Assembly (NCBI GenBank): GCA_002686265.1
Contig: NZBA01000096.1
Coordinates: forward strand, 50,211-114,210
Reading direction: 5' to 3'
DNA: 64,000 bases
Source: Planctomycetota bacterium
Lineage (GTDB): Bacteria > Planctomycetota > UBA1135 > GCA-002686595
Shown here in pieces: positions 27,230-33,989 of the stretch (the stretch's first letter is position 1; every line of letters begins with the position of its first letter). The position numbers and the translations under genes are program-made. Under the pieces are notes generated by a model that was not told the origin of the DNA, searched no databases, and saw nothing but the letters and a program-made list of their open reading frames with translations.

Positions 27230-28662
27230 GATAGCCGAACTCCCCGGGCACGCGCCGCGTCCCTCCCTGCAGGCCACTCCAGGATCTGCCGGTCGTCCTC
27301 GGAGAGGGTGAGGCGCCCGCGGTGGCTGGCACAGAGGAGCTTGCCTTCGGCGGCGACGGGTGAGGCGTGGCGGGTGTCGACCGCGCCTTCGATGCGCGCG
27401 GCCTGGAGCACCTTGCCGTCGAGCGGGTCGATGACCGACATGATCCCGCCCTCCTTCAGGACGTAGAGCAGGCCGTGGTAGAAGAGGGGCGAGGGGATGT
27501 TCGGAAGGGAGCGCCGCAAGTTCCATGGGACGTCCGACTCGCCGAGGGCACCGCGGCCGGGAAGCTGCACGGCGTGCAGGCCGTTGCGCGCGACGCCGCG
27601 GGCGGGCAGGAGGTCCCACTCCCCGCAGTCCAGGGCGCCGCTCTCGTCGAGATCGGCGAGGAACGACAGGACCGAGAGTCCGAGCTGTGTGGTCTCGGCC
27701 TCGCTCGAGAGTCCGTCGCCGTCATCGTCGTGCTCTGCGAGGGCCTCTTCGAAGGGCGACTTGACCTCGGGCACGCCCAGGGTCGAGGGGGAGGCCATCC
27801 AGGAGTTCACGAACAGGCGGTCGGCGTGCAGCACCGGCACGCTCTTGGCCGGCCAGGCCATGCCGTCGAGCCACCAGGCCCGCGCGCAGTTCGAGAGGGA
27901 GTAGGCGCTGAGGCGAGAGGAGCCGGAGACGATGACCCTGACTTCACGCTCGGCGGGGTGATACAGGATCGGTGTCGAGAAGCCGTGCTTGGCCTCGGGG
28001 CGCGGCGTCCGCCAGCGCTGCTCACCGCTCTCGCGGTCGAGCGCCAGGAGGAACGAGTCGCCGTCCTGGTCGCACGGCGACAGCACCCCCACGCCCGCGT
28101 TGATCGGCGACGTCCCCATGCCGTAGGGCGTTCGGAACGGGCCCAGGGGGTGCGCCCAGAGCAGCGCGCCCGCGTTGTCGTAGGCCGGCAACCCGAAGCT
28201 CCCGAAGAAGGCGACGACGCCCTCTCCGTCGGTCGCCGGCGTGCAGGAGGCCGGCGAGTTCTGGCCCCTCGGCAGGTTCTCCAGGGCGATGGGCGACTCT
28301 CGCGCCCAGAGCACCGCCCCGCTGGAGAGATCCAGGCTGACCGTCAACGGCTGGGCGCCCTCGCACGCGGCGAGGAAGACCGTCTCTCCGTCGTGGACCG
28401 GCGACGAGTAGCCCGGCGGAGCCTCCGTGCGTCAGGCGAGGCAACTGTTGGGATCGAGCGTCGCGGGCAGGTGCCGCGCGGCCGAGACCCCCGAGCCATC
28501 GGGACCTCGGAACCGCCCCCACTCCGGCTCCTGGGCGGCGCCCGCCCCGGCAGCGAGACACGGCGCGCAGAGACCGACGGTGAAGGACGAGCGGCGGGAC
28601 GCGGTCCCTCGTGTGTGGCCGCGAGCGCCGGATCCGGCCAGGGGGCGCCGGTCCTCGCCCAC
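27230..28662 (-). pseudogene. PQQ-like beta-propeller secreted protein, broken
   Basis: The N-terminal fragment (signal-like segment, then EPEWGRFRGPDGSGVSAARH and a stop) and the next fragment (RTEAPPGYSSPVHDGETVFL, then SGAVLWARESP and later propeller blades) lie in the same frame and are separated only by a TGA at 28434-28432. Relatives have Trp at this point (CLxWRTxxPPGxSSP), so a TGG-to-TGA change explains it. The downstream part has five or six propeller blades and an EF-hand-like Asp-rich insert (HDDDGDGLSSEAE). After LTLSEDDRQILEW the expected last blade is lost, which suggests a second lesion near 27255. There is no convincing start codon; GTG 28662 is the best. The native role, if any, would be an extracellular quinoprotein-like propeller. 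Confidence 0.75.
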
Positions 28663-28782
28663 GAGCCGAGCCGTCACGGGCGCTTCCTCTCGCCCACTCT
28701 TGCCGAGCACTGGGGGGGGGTATCCTACCGGGGTTCCGCTCGTCGACTGTTCGCCTGCCACCGTCCCTTCCCAGGAGGCTCC

Positions 28783-29172
28783 GTGCTTGCCCAAGTTGCC
28801 GGTCGCTGCGTGAGTGCTCTGACCTTGGCGCTCGCCGCTTCCCCGCTGGTCTCGTTCGCCCCAGCACCGAGATCGACGACACCGACGGCCCTCGACGTCT
28901 CCTGTGGCCCGATCCTCTTCGTCTGTGGTGGGAGGCAGTGCTCTTGGAGCCTGGACGTAACCTGCCTGGAGTCCCCCGTCGCGTGCATCTGCTGGGTGGA
29001 TTTCACGATCGACTGTGGTGTCGCGCGATGTACTCGGTACGCACCGCGCACCTGCGAGGAATCGTCGCCTGTGCAGTGCGATCTCTGCGACAAGCAGGTT
29101 CGCCCCGAAGACGGAGAGAGTTGGGGCAGCGTCTCGAACTGCGCCGGAGTCGAGCTCGAGGACCAACCGTGA
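28783..29172 (+). CDS. Small secreted cysteine-rich protein
   Basis: I do not recognise this 129-residue protein. A perfect AGGAGG ribosome site precedes GTG 28783 by five bases, which supports this start. A signal peptide is likely (ALTLALAASPLVSFAPA). The mature part has 12 cysteines in about 95 residues, with patterns CGPILFVCGGRQC, CICWVDFTIDC, CTRYAPRTC and CDLCDKQVRPEDGESWG, so a disulfide-stabilised or metal-binding extracellular protein is likely. The downstream neighbour is also a small secreted protein, 45 bases away. Confidence 0.6.
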   Translation: MLAQVAGRCVSALTLALAASPLVSFAPAPRSTTPTALDVSCGPILFVCGGRQCSWSLDVTCLESPVACICWVDFTIDCGVARCTRYAPRTCEESSPVQCDLCDKQVRPEDGESWGSVSNCAGVELEDQP

Positions 29173-29217
29173 GCTGGCCTCCTCGGATCGTCCTCCCACC
29201 TGAATAGGAGAACCCCC

Positions 29218-29631
29218 ATGTCCAGGAACTCGATGAAGACCGTGATCGCTTGTACCCTGGCCTTCCTTGCCGGCGGCGTCTTGCTCGGCCCGACCGGTGC
29301 CCTGGCTGCCAGGACGAAGGCGGCACCCTCGAAGCTCAACGTCGTCTCCACGGGCAAGCCCGTCCCCGATGGCCGTACGCTCTTCAGGGTCAACCTCTTC
29401 CAGGATGAGGACGGGCAAACCGTGCTCTTGCAGGGCGTGACCGCGCACCGCACGGACGGAGGATTCGTCGAGCTCTCCGATACGCTCTACGCGGCCAGCG
29501 AGTTCCGGGATCCCGATCGGCCGCTCTCGTTCGCAGAGGGGCCGCACTCCCTGACCGTGTTCCCCGCCACCGGCTCGTGGGACGGCGTGCGGGCGGGGAG
29601 CGACCTCGGACTCGAGCTGCGGTCCGACTGA
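29218..29631 (+). CDS. Small secreted protein of unknown function
   Basis: A 137-residue protein with a clear signal peptide (residues 7-30, VIACTLAFLAGGVLLGPTGALA) and an AGGAG ribosome site before ATG 29218. The mature part is rich in beta-strand-like stretches (TLFRVNLFQDEDGQTVLLQG, GFVELSDTLYAA) and has no cysteines or known motif. It probably forms a unit with the cysteine-rich gene upstream. The function is unknown. Confidence 0.65.
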   Translation: MSRNSMKTVIACTLAFLAGGVLLGPTGALAARTKAAPSKLNVVSTGKPVPDGRTLFRVNLFQDEDGQTVLLQGVTAHRTDGGFVELSDTLYAASEFRDPDRPLSFAEGPHSLTVFPATGSWDGVRAGSDLGLELRSD

Positions 29632-29789
29632 GGCCGCGACACGGCCCCGAACCCGCGCCTTGGGAAAGTCGAGGCCGGGGCGGGCGCCGTACGTCCCGCG
29701 GGAGGGGTTCGTCCCGGCGCCATTCCTACGGGTCTGCTCGCCCGTGGACTTCGCCCCCGCTCGCCAGGGCCGACGCGGACGACCGGCCG

Positions 29790-30270
29790 TTTCGACCGGC
29801 CCTGCTCGAATGTGCCCGATTGCGGGTCAAGTGCCTGGACTTCGGGGCCTCCCAGATCATGGTCCGAGACGGCAAGGGCGGGCGGGATCGCGTCGCGATC
29901 TTGCCGGTCTGCGCCAGGGAACGCCTGCAACGGCAACTGGCTTGGGTGGCCCGGCAGCACGCCTCCGACGTGGAAGGCGGTGCCGGCTGGGTGGAGTTGC
30001 CGGGAGCCCTCCATCGGAAGTACCCGAACGCGGGCCGTGACTTCGGATGGCAATGGGTCTTCCCCGCAACGAGGAACTACTTCCACAAGGAGACCCGTCA
30101 GCGTCGCCGCCATCACCTGCACGAAACCGTGCTCCAGCGCGCCATCCGAGTCGCGGCCATCCTTGTGCTTCTGCACAGATTGGGTGTCCACTTTCTCGGG
30201 GGAAGGTCACTACACCCAGGTGCTGAACAAGGGGCCCATGGGAGTTCGGAGCCCGATGGACCGGCTCTAG
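29790..30270 (+). pseudogene. intI: Integron integrase intI, truncated and frameshifted
   Basis: Translation from about 29802 gives LLECARLRVKCLDFGASQIM, then VRDGKGGRDRVAILP, the IntI-specific insert region WVELPGALHRKYPNAGRDFG and WQWVFPATRN, and RRHHLHETVLQRAI. These match the middle of integron integrases (in intact ones LMECLRLRVKDIDF, RKYPNA, RRHHLHES). The N-terminal SAM-like domain is missing. After VLQRAIRVA the expected TLRHSFATHLL ... ELLGHxD block is degraded or deleted, and the frame shifts before YTQVLNKGPMGVRSPMDRL, which equals the normal end YTHVLNRGGxGVRSPLD with the catalytic Tyr. The remains cannot be active. Confidence 0.85.
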
Positions 30271-30458
30271 GGCAAGGAGCCTCACCCTTGACTCCCCTGG
30301 GTTCTCGTGATAAACGGACCTGCACGAATCTCGCCAGGCAACCGCGCCGTCCCAAGGCCGGTTCCAGCAAGAGCTTATGAATGCCGCTCGCCAACCGGCC
30401 CCTGCTACACAGTCCCGCGCACGCCAGGGCTGCGTCTATACAGGTCTGTAGAATTGTT
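30271..30458 (+). other. Region between intI remnant and attI core
   Basis: This would be the attI-side leader of the integron. I see no second recombination core, no attC-like fold and no clear cassette promoter in it. Confidence 0.4.
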
Positions 30459-30465
30459 GTTGGGC
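30459..30465 (+). other. attI: attI-like recombination core
   Basis: GTTGGGC matches the GTTRRRY core exactly. It stands between the intI remnant and the first cassette gene, without an attC-type inverted repeat around it, as expected for attI. Recombination would fall after the G at 30459. Confidence 0.6.
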
Positions 30466-30538
30466 AGACGGAGGAATCCGGTGCGGGCCACGCTGGAGCT
30501 TGGAGACGATGGAGTTCAGACTCAGCTAGCATGCGGCG

Positions 30539-30997
30539 ATGAAGATCCGGATCTACACCGACACTTCGGTGCTGGGTGGCTGCGAGGACGAGGAGTTTGC
30601 CGTGCACTCCATCCTGCTCATGGAGGGTTTCGTCAGAGGGGAACTTGTCCTGCTACTTTCCGGCCTCACGGTGCAGGAGCTGGCCGGGGCACCGGTAGAG
30701 GTGCGTCGGCGACTTGCCGCTGTGCCGGAGGCGCACATCGAGACACTCCAGCTTGACGCCGAGTCCAGGGCACTCGCAGAAGCCTACATCGCCGCCGGCG
30801 TCCTCACGGCCAAGATGCGGGCCGACGCCCAGCACATTGCGTTGGCGACGGTTGGCCGCGCTGACGTCCTGGTGAGCTGGAACTTCAAGCACATCGTCAA
30901 CCTGCAGCGGATCCACGCGTACAACTCCGTGAACCTGCGTAAGGGCTACCCAATGATCGAGATCCGGACGCCGCGAGAGGTATTGTCAGATGAGTAA
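30539..30997 (+). CDS. PIN-domain protein, toxin candidate (cassette 1)
   Basis: A 152-residue PIN-fold protein, the fold of VapC-type ribonuclease toxins. Acidic residues at the expected places are Asp8 (IYTDTSVLGG), Glu47 (LTVQELAGAP) and Asp96 (KMRADAQHIALA); the fourth position is Asn115 (LVSWNFKHIVN) rather than Asp. Cleavage of RNA is expected if active. The ATG at 30539 starts right after a GC-rich leader; an ATG at 30531 stops at once. The next gene starts inside its last codons (8-base overlap), the usual coupling of toxin-antitoxin pairs. It lies 74 bases inside an integron cassette, a frequent home for such modules. Confidence 0.8.
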   Translation: MKIRIYTDTSVLGGCEDEEFAVHSILLMEGFVRGELVLLLSGLTVQELAGAPVEVRRRLAAVPEAHIETLQLDAESRALAEAYIAAGVLTAKMRADAQHIALATVGRADVLVSWNFKHIVNLQRIHAYNSVNLRKGYPMIEIRTPREVLSDE

Positions 30998-31196
30998 GAC
31001 CGAAAAGAAGTTCGACGCGGTCGCGATGATGCGAGCGGCCCGCGACAAGATCTCCGCACAGATCGAGGGCATGACACTGGAGGAAGAGTTGAAGTGGCTT
31101 GCCTCGCAGGAAGTGAATGATCCGTTCCTGGAGCGCCTCCGTGATCGCGCTGCCCAACAAGCCGATGCAGCGGACGGCCCTTCGGGCCGCCGCTGA
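30990..31196 (+). CDS. Antitoxin candidate partner of the PIN protein (cassette 1)
   Basis: This 68-residue protein begins in the last codons of the PIN gene (ATGAGTAA overlap). It is charged and helical (KFDAVAMMRAARDKISAQIE, LEEELKWLASQEVNDPFLER), like the C-terminal toxin-binding parts of small antitoxins, but has no obvious DNA-binding motif. The gene runs into the attC1 site: residues after about 55 (AAQQADAADGPSGRR) are encoded by the attC stem, and the stop TGA lies within it. The tail is therefore set by the recombination site rather than by protein function. The antitoxin role is inferred from position only. Confidence 0.65.
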   Translation: MSKTEKKFDAVAMMRAARDKISAQIEGMTLEEELKWLASQEVNDPFLERLRDRAAQQADAADGPSGRR

Positions 31197-31213
31197 TCGG
31201 CAAAGCGTTGGCC
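31152..31213 (+). repeat. attC: attC site of cassette 1
   Basis: 62 bases. R'' GCCCAAC (31152-31158) and R' GTTGGCC (31207-31213) flank an imperfect inverted repeat: GCCGAT/ATCGGC, then CAGCGG/CCGCTG, then CGGCCC/GGGCCG around a TTC loop. Single unpaired G and A bases occur on one arm only, the extrahelical bases that give attC its strand polarity. R' departs from GTTRRRY at one position. Confidence 0.88.
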
Positions 31214-31242
31214 GGCCAGAGATTTGAAATCAGGAGTTGCTG

Positions 31243-31416
31243 ATGAGCGAAGATCCAAAGAAGCGAACGGGCCGTACCCCCGAGTACACGGGACTGGGTC
31301 TTGTGTTTGGCGCAGGAGTTGGCCTCGTATTCGGAACAGCGTTTGGCAACACCGCCATCGGACTCATCTTCGGGGCTGGGCTCGGTCTTGTGATTGGGGC
31401 TGGCCTGGACCAGTGA
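31243..31416 (+). CDS. 57-residue Gly-zipper membrane protein (cassette 2)
   Basis: This small gene has a CAGGAG ribosome site six bases before ATG 31243. The protein is a charged head (MSEDPKKRTGRTPEYTG) followed by two hydrophobic glycine-rich stretches (LGLVFGAGVGLVFGTAFG and AIGLIFGAGLGLVIGAGLD). The GxxxG spacing suggests a pair of packed membrane helices. Small membrane proteins of this type are common in integron cassettes; some act as toxins or membrane modifiers, but nothing here proves that. It is the only gene in the cassette between attC1 and attC2. Confidence 0.75.
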   Translation: MSEDPKKRTGRTPEYTGLGLVFGAGVGLVFGTAFGNTAIGLIFGAGLGLVIGAGLDQ

Positions 31417-31431
31417 AAGAAGTGACGTGCC

Positions 31432-31497
31432 GGCTAACAAGCGCTTGCAGCGGACGGTCCGCTGCGCGGCCCGCCGCTGATCGCCAGGGCGTTGGGC
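31432..31497 (+). repeat. attC: attC site of cassette 2
   Basis: 66 bases. R'' GGCTAAC (31432-31438) and R' GTTGGGC (31491-31497). Between them GCG/CGC, CAGCGG/CCGCTG and CGG..CCGC/GCGG..CCG pair around a short TGC loop, with an unpaired A on one arm. The centre (GCAGCGGACGG ... CCGCCGCTGATCG) is shared with attC1, so both sites belong to one attC family. Confidence 0.9.
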
Positions 31498-31515
31498 ACA
31501 ACACATGGAGACGTG

Positions 31516-32553
31516 ATGGAAGCTCAGGATCTTGAGGCGATAGCCCGAGAACTCAATGTGCGCGCCGCAGAGCACGCGATAGGCACGTTGCAGGACTTGC
31601 GCGTGGAACTGAAACAGCTACCGCGTCATCCGGGCAAGGACATCTTCAGAACCCAGACGATCTGGGATCGCTGGGCCTTTCACTGGGGAGGTCGCACGGA
31701 GCTTCAGTTCAACATCGGGCTTGAGGATGCTTCGGGGGCGGACGAATTCAGGCATGGCGTGGCATTCTCTCTGGAGACGGGTCGCAACCTACCCACGATC
31801 GATGTGCTCGTGCCAAAGATGCGGCTGTTCAACGACTACATTCGGATGAATCCCGACGCATTCAGCGAGATGCGCATGTGGCACTACGCGGACGGGGAGC
31901 GTAGCTCGAACTACATGCCCGGGCCGATTCCGTTCGAACTGGTGCGTGAAGGTGTTTTCATCTTTCTCGGCAAGAAGACGCCGTTCCGCCAAGTCGAGCA
32001 CGAATCCGTTCTCGAAGACTTCGACGCGTTGTTGCCGCTCTACCAGTATGTCGAAAGCAACGGTGCTTCGGAACCGGTCACTTCACCATCTAACTCTGGT
32101 TTCAACTTTCGTTCGGGATGCACAATCAAGCTCTCCTCCACAACAGCAAGTCAGACGCGGAGACAGTTGGACGTGTCTCTCCGCCACAACGAGCTTCAGT
32201 GGGCGCTGCATGACCGGCTCGTGTCAGAGCATGGCGCTGCGAACGTCGGTACTGAGTTGGGCAGCGGGGTGGGGACGAGCGTCGATGTCGTCGTGCGTCA
32301 ACCCGATGGCTACTGGTTCTACGAGATCAAGACCGCAAGGTCACCACGAGCCTGCATTCGAGAAGCGGTCGGGCAGTTGCTGGAGTATGCGTTCTGGCCC
32401 GGCGCTCAGGAGGCCAGGCGTTTAGTGGTCGTTGGTGAGACCGTCCTCGATGCCGCAGGTTCGGCGTACCTGCAACTTCTCAATCAACGTTTCTCGCTGC
32501 CGATACAGTACGAACAGGTCGGCAGCAGTGTGTCAAGTAAGGCGTTGGGCTGA
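31516..32553 (+). CDS. PD-(D/E)XK nuclease-like protein (cassette 3)
   Basis: A 345-residue protein starting at ATG 31516, 19 bases inside cassette 3. The C-terminal third carries a nuclease-fold pattern: Glu247 (GTELGSG), Asp257 (TSVDVVV), Glu270-x-Lys272 (YWFYEIKTA) and a following helix with Gln (AVGQLLEYAFW), that is E-D-ExK as in restriction-like and Holliday-type nucleases. The N-terminal domain (residues 20-160, RWAFHWGGRTELQFNIGLED ... PFELVREGVFIFLGKK) is unfamiliar and may bind DNA or a modified base. Restriction or phage defence is a reasonable guess. The last 17 residues are encoded by the truncated attC region and the stop follows R' directly. Confidence 0.7.
   Translation: MEAQDLEAIARELNVRAAEHAIGTLQDLRVELKQLPRHPGKDIFRTQTIWDRWAFHWGGRTELQFNIGLEDASGADEFRHGVAFSLETGRNLPTIDVLVPKMRLFNDYIRMNPDAFSEMRMWHYADGERSSNYMPGPIPFELVREGVFIFLGKKTPFRQVEHESVLEDFDALLPLYQYVESNGASEPVTSPSNSGFNFRSGCTIKLSSTTASQTRRQLDVSLRHNELQWALHDRLVSEHGAANVGTELGSGVGTSVDVVVRQPDGYWFYEIKTARSPRACIREAVGQLLEYAFWPGAQEARRLVVVGETVLDAAGSAYLQLLNQRFSLPIQYEQVGSSVSSKALG
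32496..32550 (+). repeat. attC: Truncated attC at the end of cassette 3
   Basis: GTTGGGC at 32544-32550 is a perfect R' core, preceded by a perfect 8-base inverted repeat GCTGCCGA (32496-32503) and TCGGCAGC (32519-32526). No R'' GCCCAAC is found upstream, so the left half is missing or unrecognisable. The site lies within the reading frame of the cassette gene. Confidence 0.45.
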
Positions 32554-32831
32554 CCGACAGCACGCCCCAGCGCCCAAGGACGGGTTTCCTAGCTAGTTCC
32601 ACTCCTAGAGTCGGGGTCCAGCCCTGTGGGACACCACGGCCCAGGCGATCTCCGACAAGAGCTGGAAGGCCACGTCGAGAAGCGGGAGAAGGTCGGCTCC
32701 GACTACCACTCTCACTACCTCGGCAGCGTACGAATCGGAACCGCATCCACGAGAGAAGCCGCGCGGGCATGTGACCGTGCGGCTCGCTCGCGGCCTATTC
32801 GGCCAGGCTCAGGCGGATGCCCTCCCCGATC
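32554..32831. other. Gene-free stretch after the integron
   Basis: About 280 bases between the last cassette and the next minus-strand gene. I see no intact gene. A GCCCAAG heptamer at 32572-32578 is one base from an R'' core but has no partner. It could be the eroded tail of the cassette array. Confidence 0.4.
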
Positions 32832-33989
32832 CTAGAACCCGTCGTCCACAACCGTGAGGCTGAACGGGCGAGTCAGGAAGCGGCCGAGCGGATCGTTGAT
32901 GGCGAGCTGCATGATGCGCCAGGCGCTGTCCACGCCATTCGGCAGCGTGGGGATCGCAATATCGAAGTTCAGGACACCGCTGTCCGGGATCGGGGACAGG
33001 TAGTTCACGGAGAAGGGCCAGAGCAGGTGCAGGACGCCGACGGAGGGCGGCAGGTTACGCTGGAACATGGCCGTACTCGTCAGCAGGGCCGGCACGGTAC
33101 CCGGGATACCCCCGATCGAGAGCGTGTAGGTGTTGCCCTCACGGATGACCGCGTCGCCGGTGATGGGATAGACCATCATCGCGAGCGGGATCAAGGTCCC
33201 GCCGGAGTTGTCGATGTCGGGGCCGGGAAGACCATTGCTGCAATCGCCTTCGCCTCCGTCCCCGCCGCTGAACGTGCAGTCGAGGTGGCGGACCACGGAG
33301 GCGCTGCCAAGAACAGAGAGGCCCGGGCCACCGTCGCCGCCGGTGCCGCAGCCATAGGGATCCGAAACGCCATCGTCACCATCGCCTCCGAGCATGGCAG
33401 TGGAGTAGACCGTGACCGTGGATTCAACTACGGTCAGGCCGCCCCCGCCATTTGCGCCGTCGTTCTGTTGCCCGCCTGAGATTTCGAAGCCGTCGACTCC
33501 ACGCAGATTGCTGTTCGTAATCGTCACCGAGTTGCAGAAGAGCGCCCCGACTTGGCAGGGGGCGCCGTCGGCCCAGGGCTCAGAGTCCTCGATCAGGATC
33601 AAGCCATTACAGAAGGCCATCTCTGTCATGTCGTAGCTGAGGCCGGACAGGTGGACCTCTTTGCCGGCGGGCAGGTTGCGGATCACGATCAGGCTCGGGG
33701 TGGTATTCCCCGTGCTGGAGGGTCCCGTGCCGCGGACCGTACCCGCACCGTCCCTGACGATGGTCAGGCCTTTGGCATTGATGAGGACGTTGTCCCCACC
33801 GTAGTCCCCGGGGCGCACGAGCAGCACGTCGCCATCTGCGGCGGCGATGGTCGCCGCGGCCAGGGAGGGGAAGTCCCCGCTCCCGTTGGTGTCCACCACG
33901 ATCACGTCGAACGCGAACGCGGGAATCAGGGGGGAACCGAGGAGCAGGGCCAGGATGCTGCGGAAGACAGTCATGGATGATCTTCTCAT
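32832..33989 (-). CDS. Secreted parallel beta-helix protein
   Basis: A 385-residue protein with a signal peptide (MTVFRSILALLLGSPLIPAFA). The body starts VIVVDTNGSGDFPSLAAATI, the opening of right-handed beta-helix proteins (GDFPSLxxAI, as in pectate-lyase-like folds), then GDVLLVRPGDYGGDNVLI and many short glycine-rich turns. The C-terminal 110 residues (GTVPALLTSTAMFQRNLPPS ... FDIAIPTLPNGVDSAWRIMQ) are a separate beta-rich module seen on other secreted planctomycete proteins. No catalytic residues can be assigned, so an adhesive or surface role is as likely as an enzymatic one. ATG 33989 (MRRSS...) and ATG 33974 are both possible starts. Confidence 0.75.
   Translation of the reverse strand: MRRSSMTVFRSILALLLGSPLIPAFAFDVIVVDTNGSGDFPSLAAATIAAADGDVLLVRPGDYGGDNVLINAKGLTIVRDGAGTVRGTGPSSTGNTTPSLIVIRNLPAGKEVHLSGLSYDMTEMAFCNGLILIEDSEPWADGAPCQVGALFCNSVTITNSNLRGVDGFEISGGQQNDGANGGGGLTVVESTVTVYSTAMLGGDGDDGVSDPYGCGTGGDGGPGLSVLGSASVVRHLDCTFSGGDGGEGDCSNGLPGPDIDNSGGTLIPLAMMVYPITGDAVIREGNTYTLSIGGIPGTVPALLTSTAMFQRNLPPSVGVLHLLWPFSVNYLSPIPDSGVLNFDIAIPTLPNGVDSAWRIMQLAINDPLGRFLTRPFSLTVVDDGF

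Larger units (their letters stand above)
29790..32550 (+). mobile_element. Degenerate inverse-type integron with three cassettes
   Basis: The element consists of a decayed integrase (29790-30270), an attI-like core GTTGGGC at 30459, and three cassettes bounded by attC sites at 31152-31213 and 31432-31497 and a truncated one ending at 32550. The integrase lies on the same strand as the cassettes, with its 3' end toward attI. This is the reverse of the common integron layout but matches the inverse integrons reported from Treponema denticola and the planctomycete Blastopirellula. Cassette-end logic holds: the start of cassette 1 (TTGGGC) complements R'' of attC1 (GCCCAAC), and that of cassette 2 (TTGGCC) nearly complements R'' of attC2 (GGCTAAC). 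Confidence 0.8.

Noticed and set aside
28432..28434. In-frame TGA as selenocysteine or Trp codon
   Set aside because: No SECIS-type hairpin was seen, relatives have Trp, and TGA serves as stop in many genes here; a nonsense mutation is simpler.
32554..32831. A fourth integron cassette
   Set aside because: No gene and no second attC; a lone GCCCAAG at 32572 has no matching R'.
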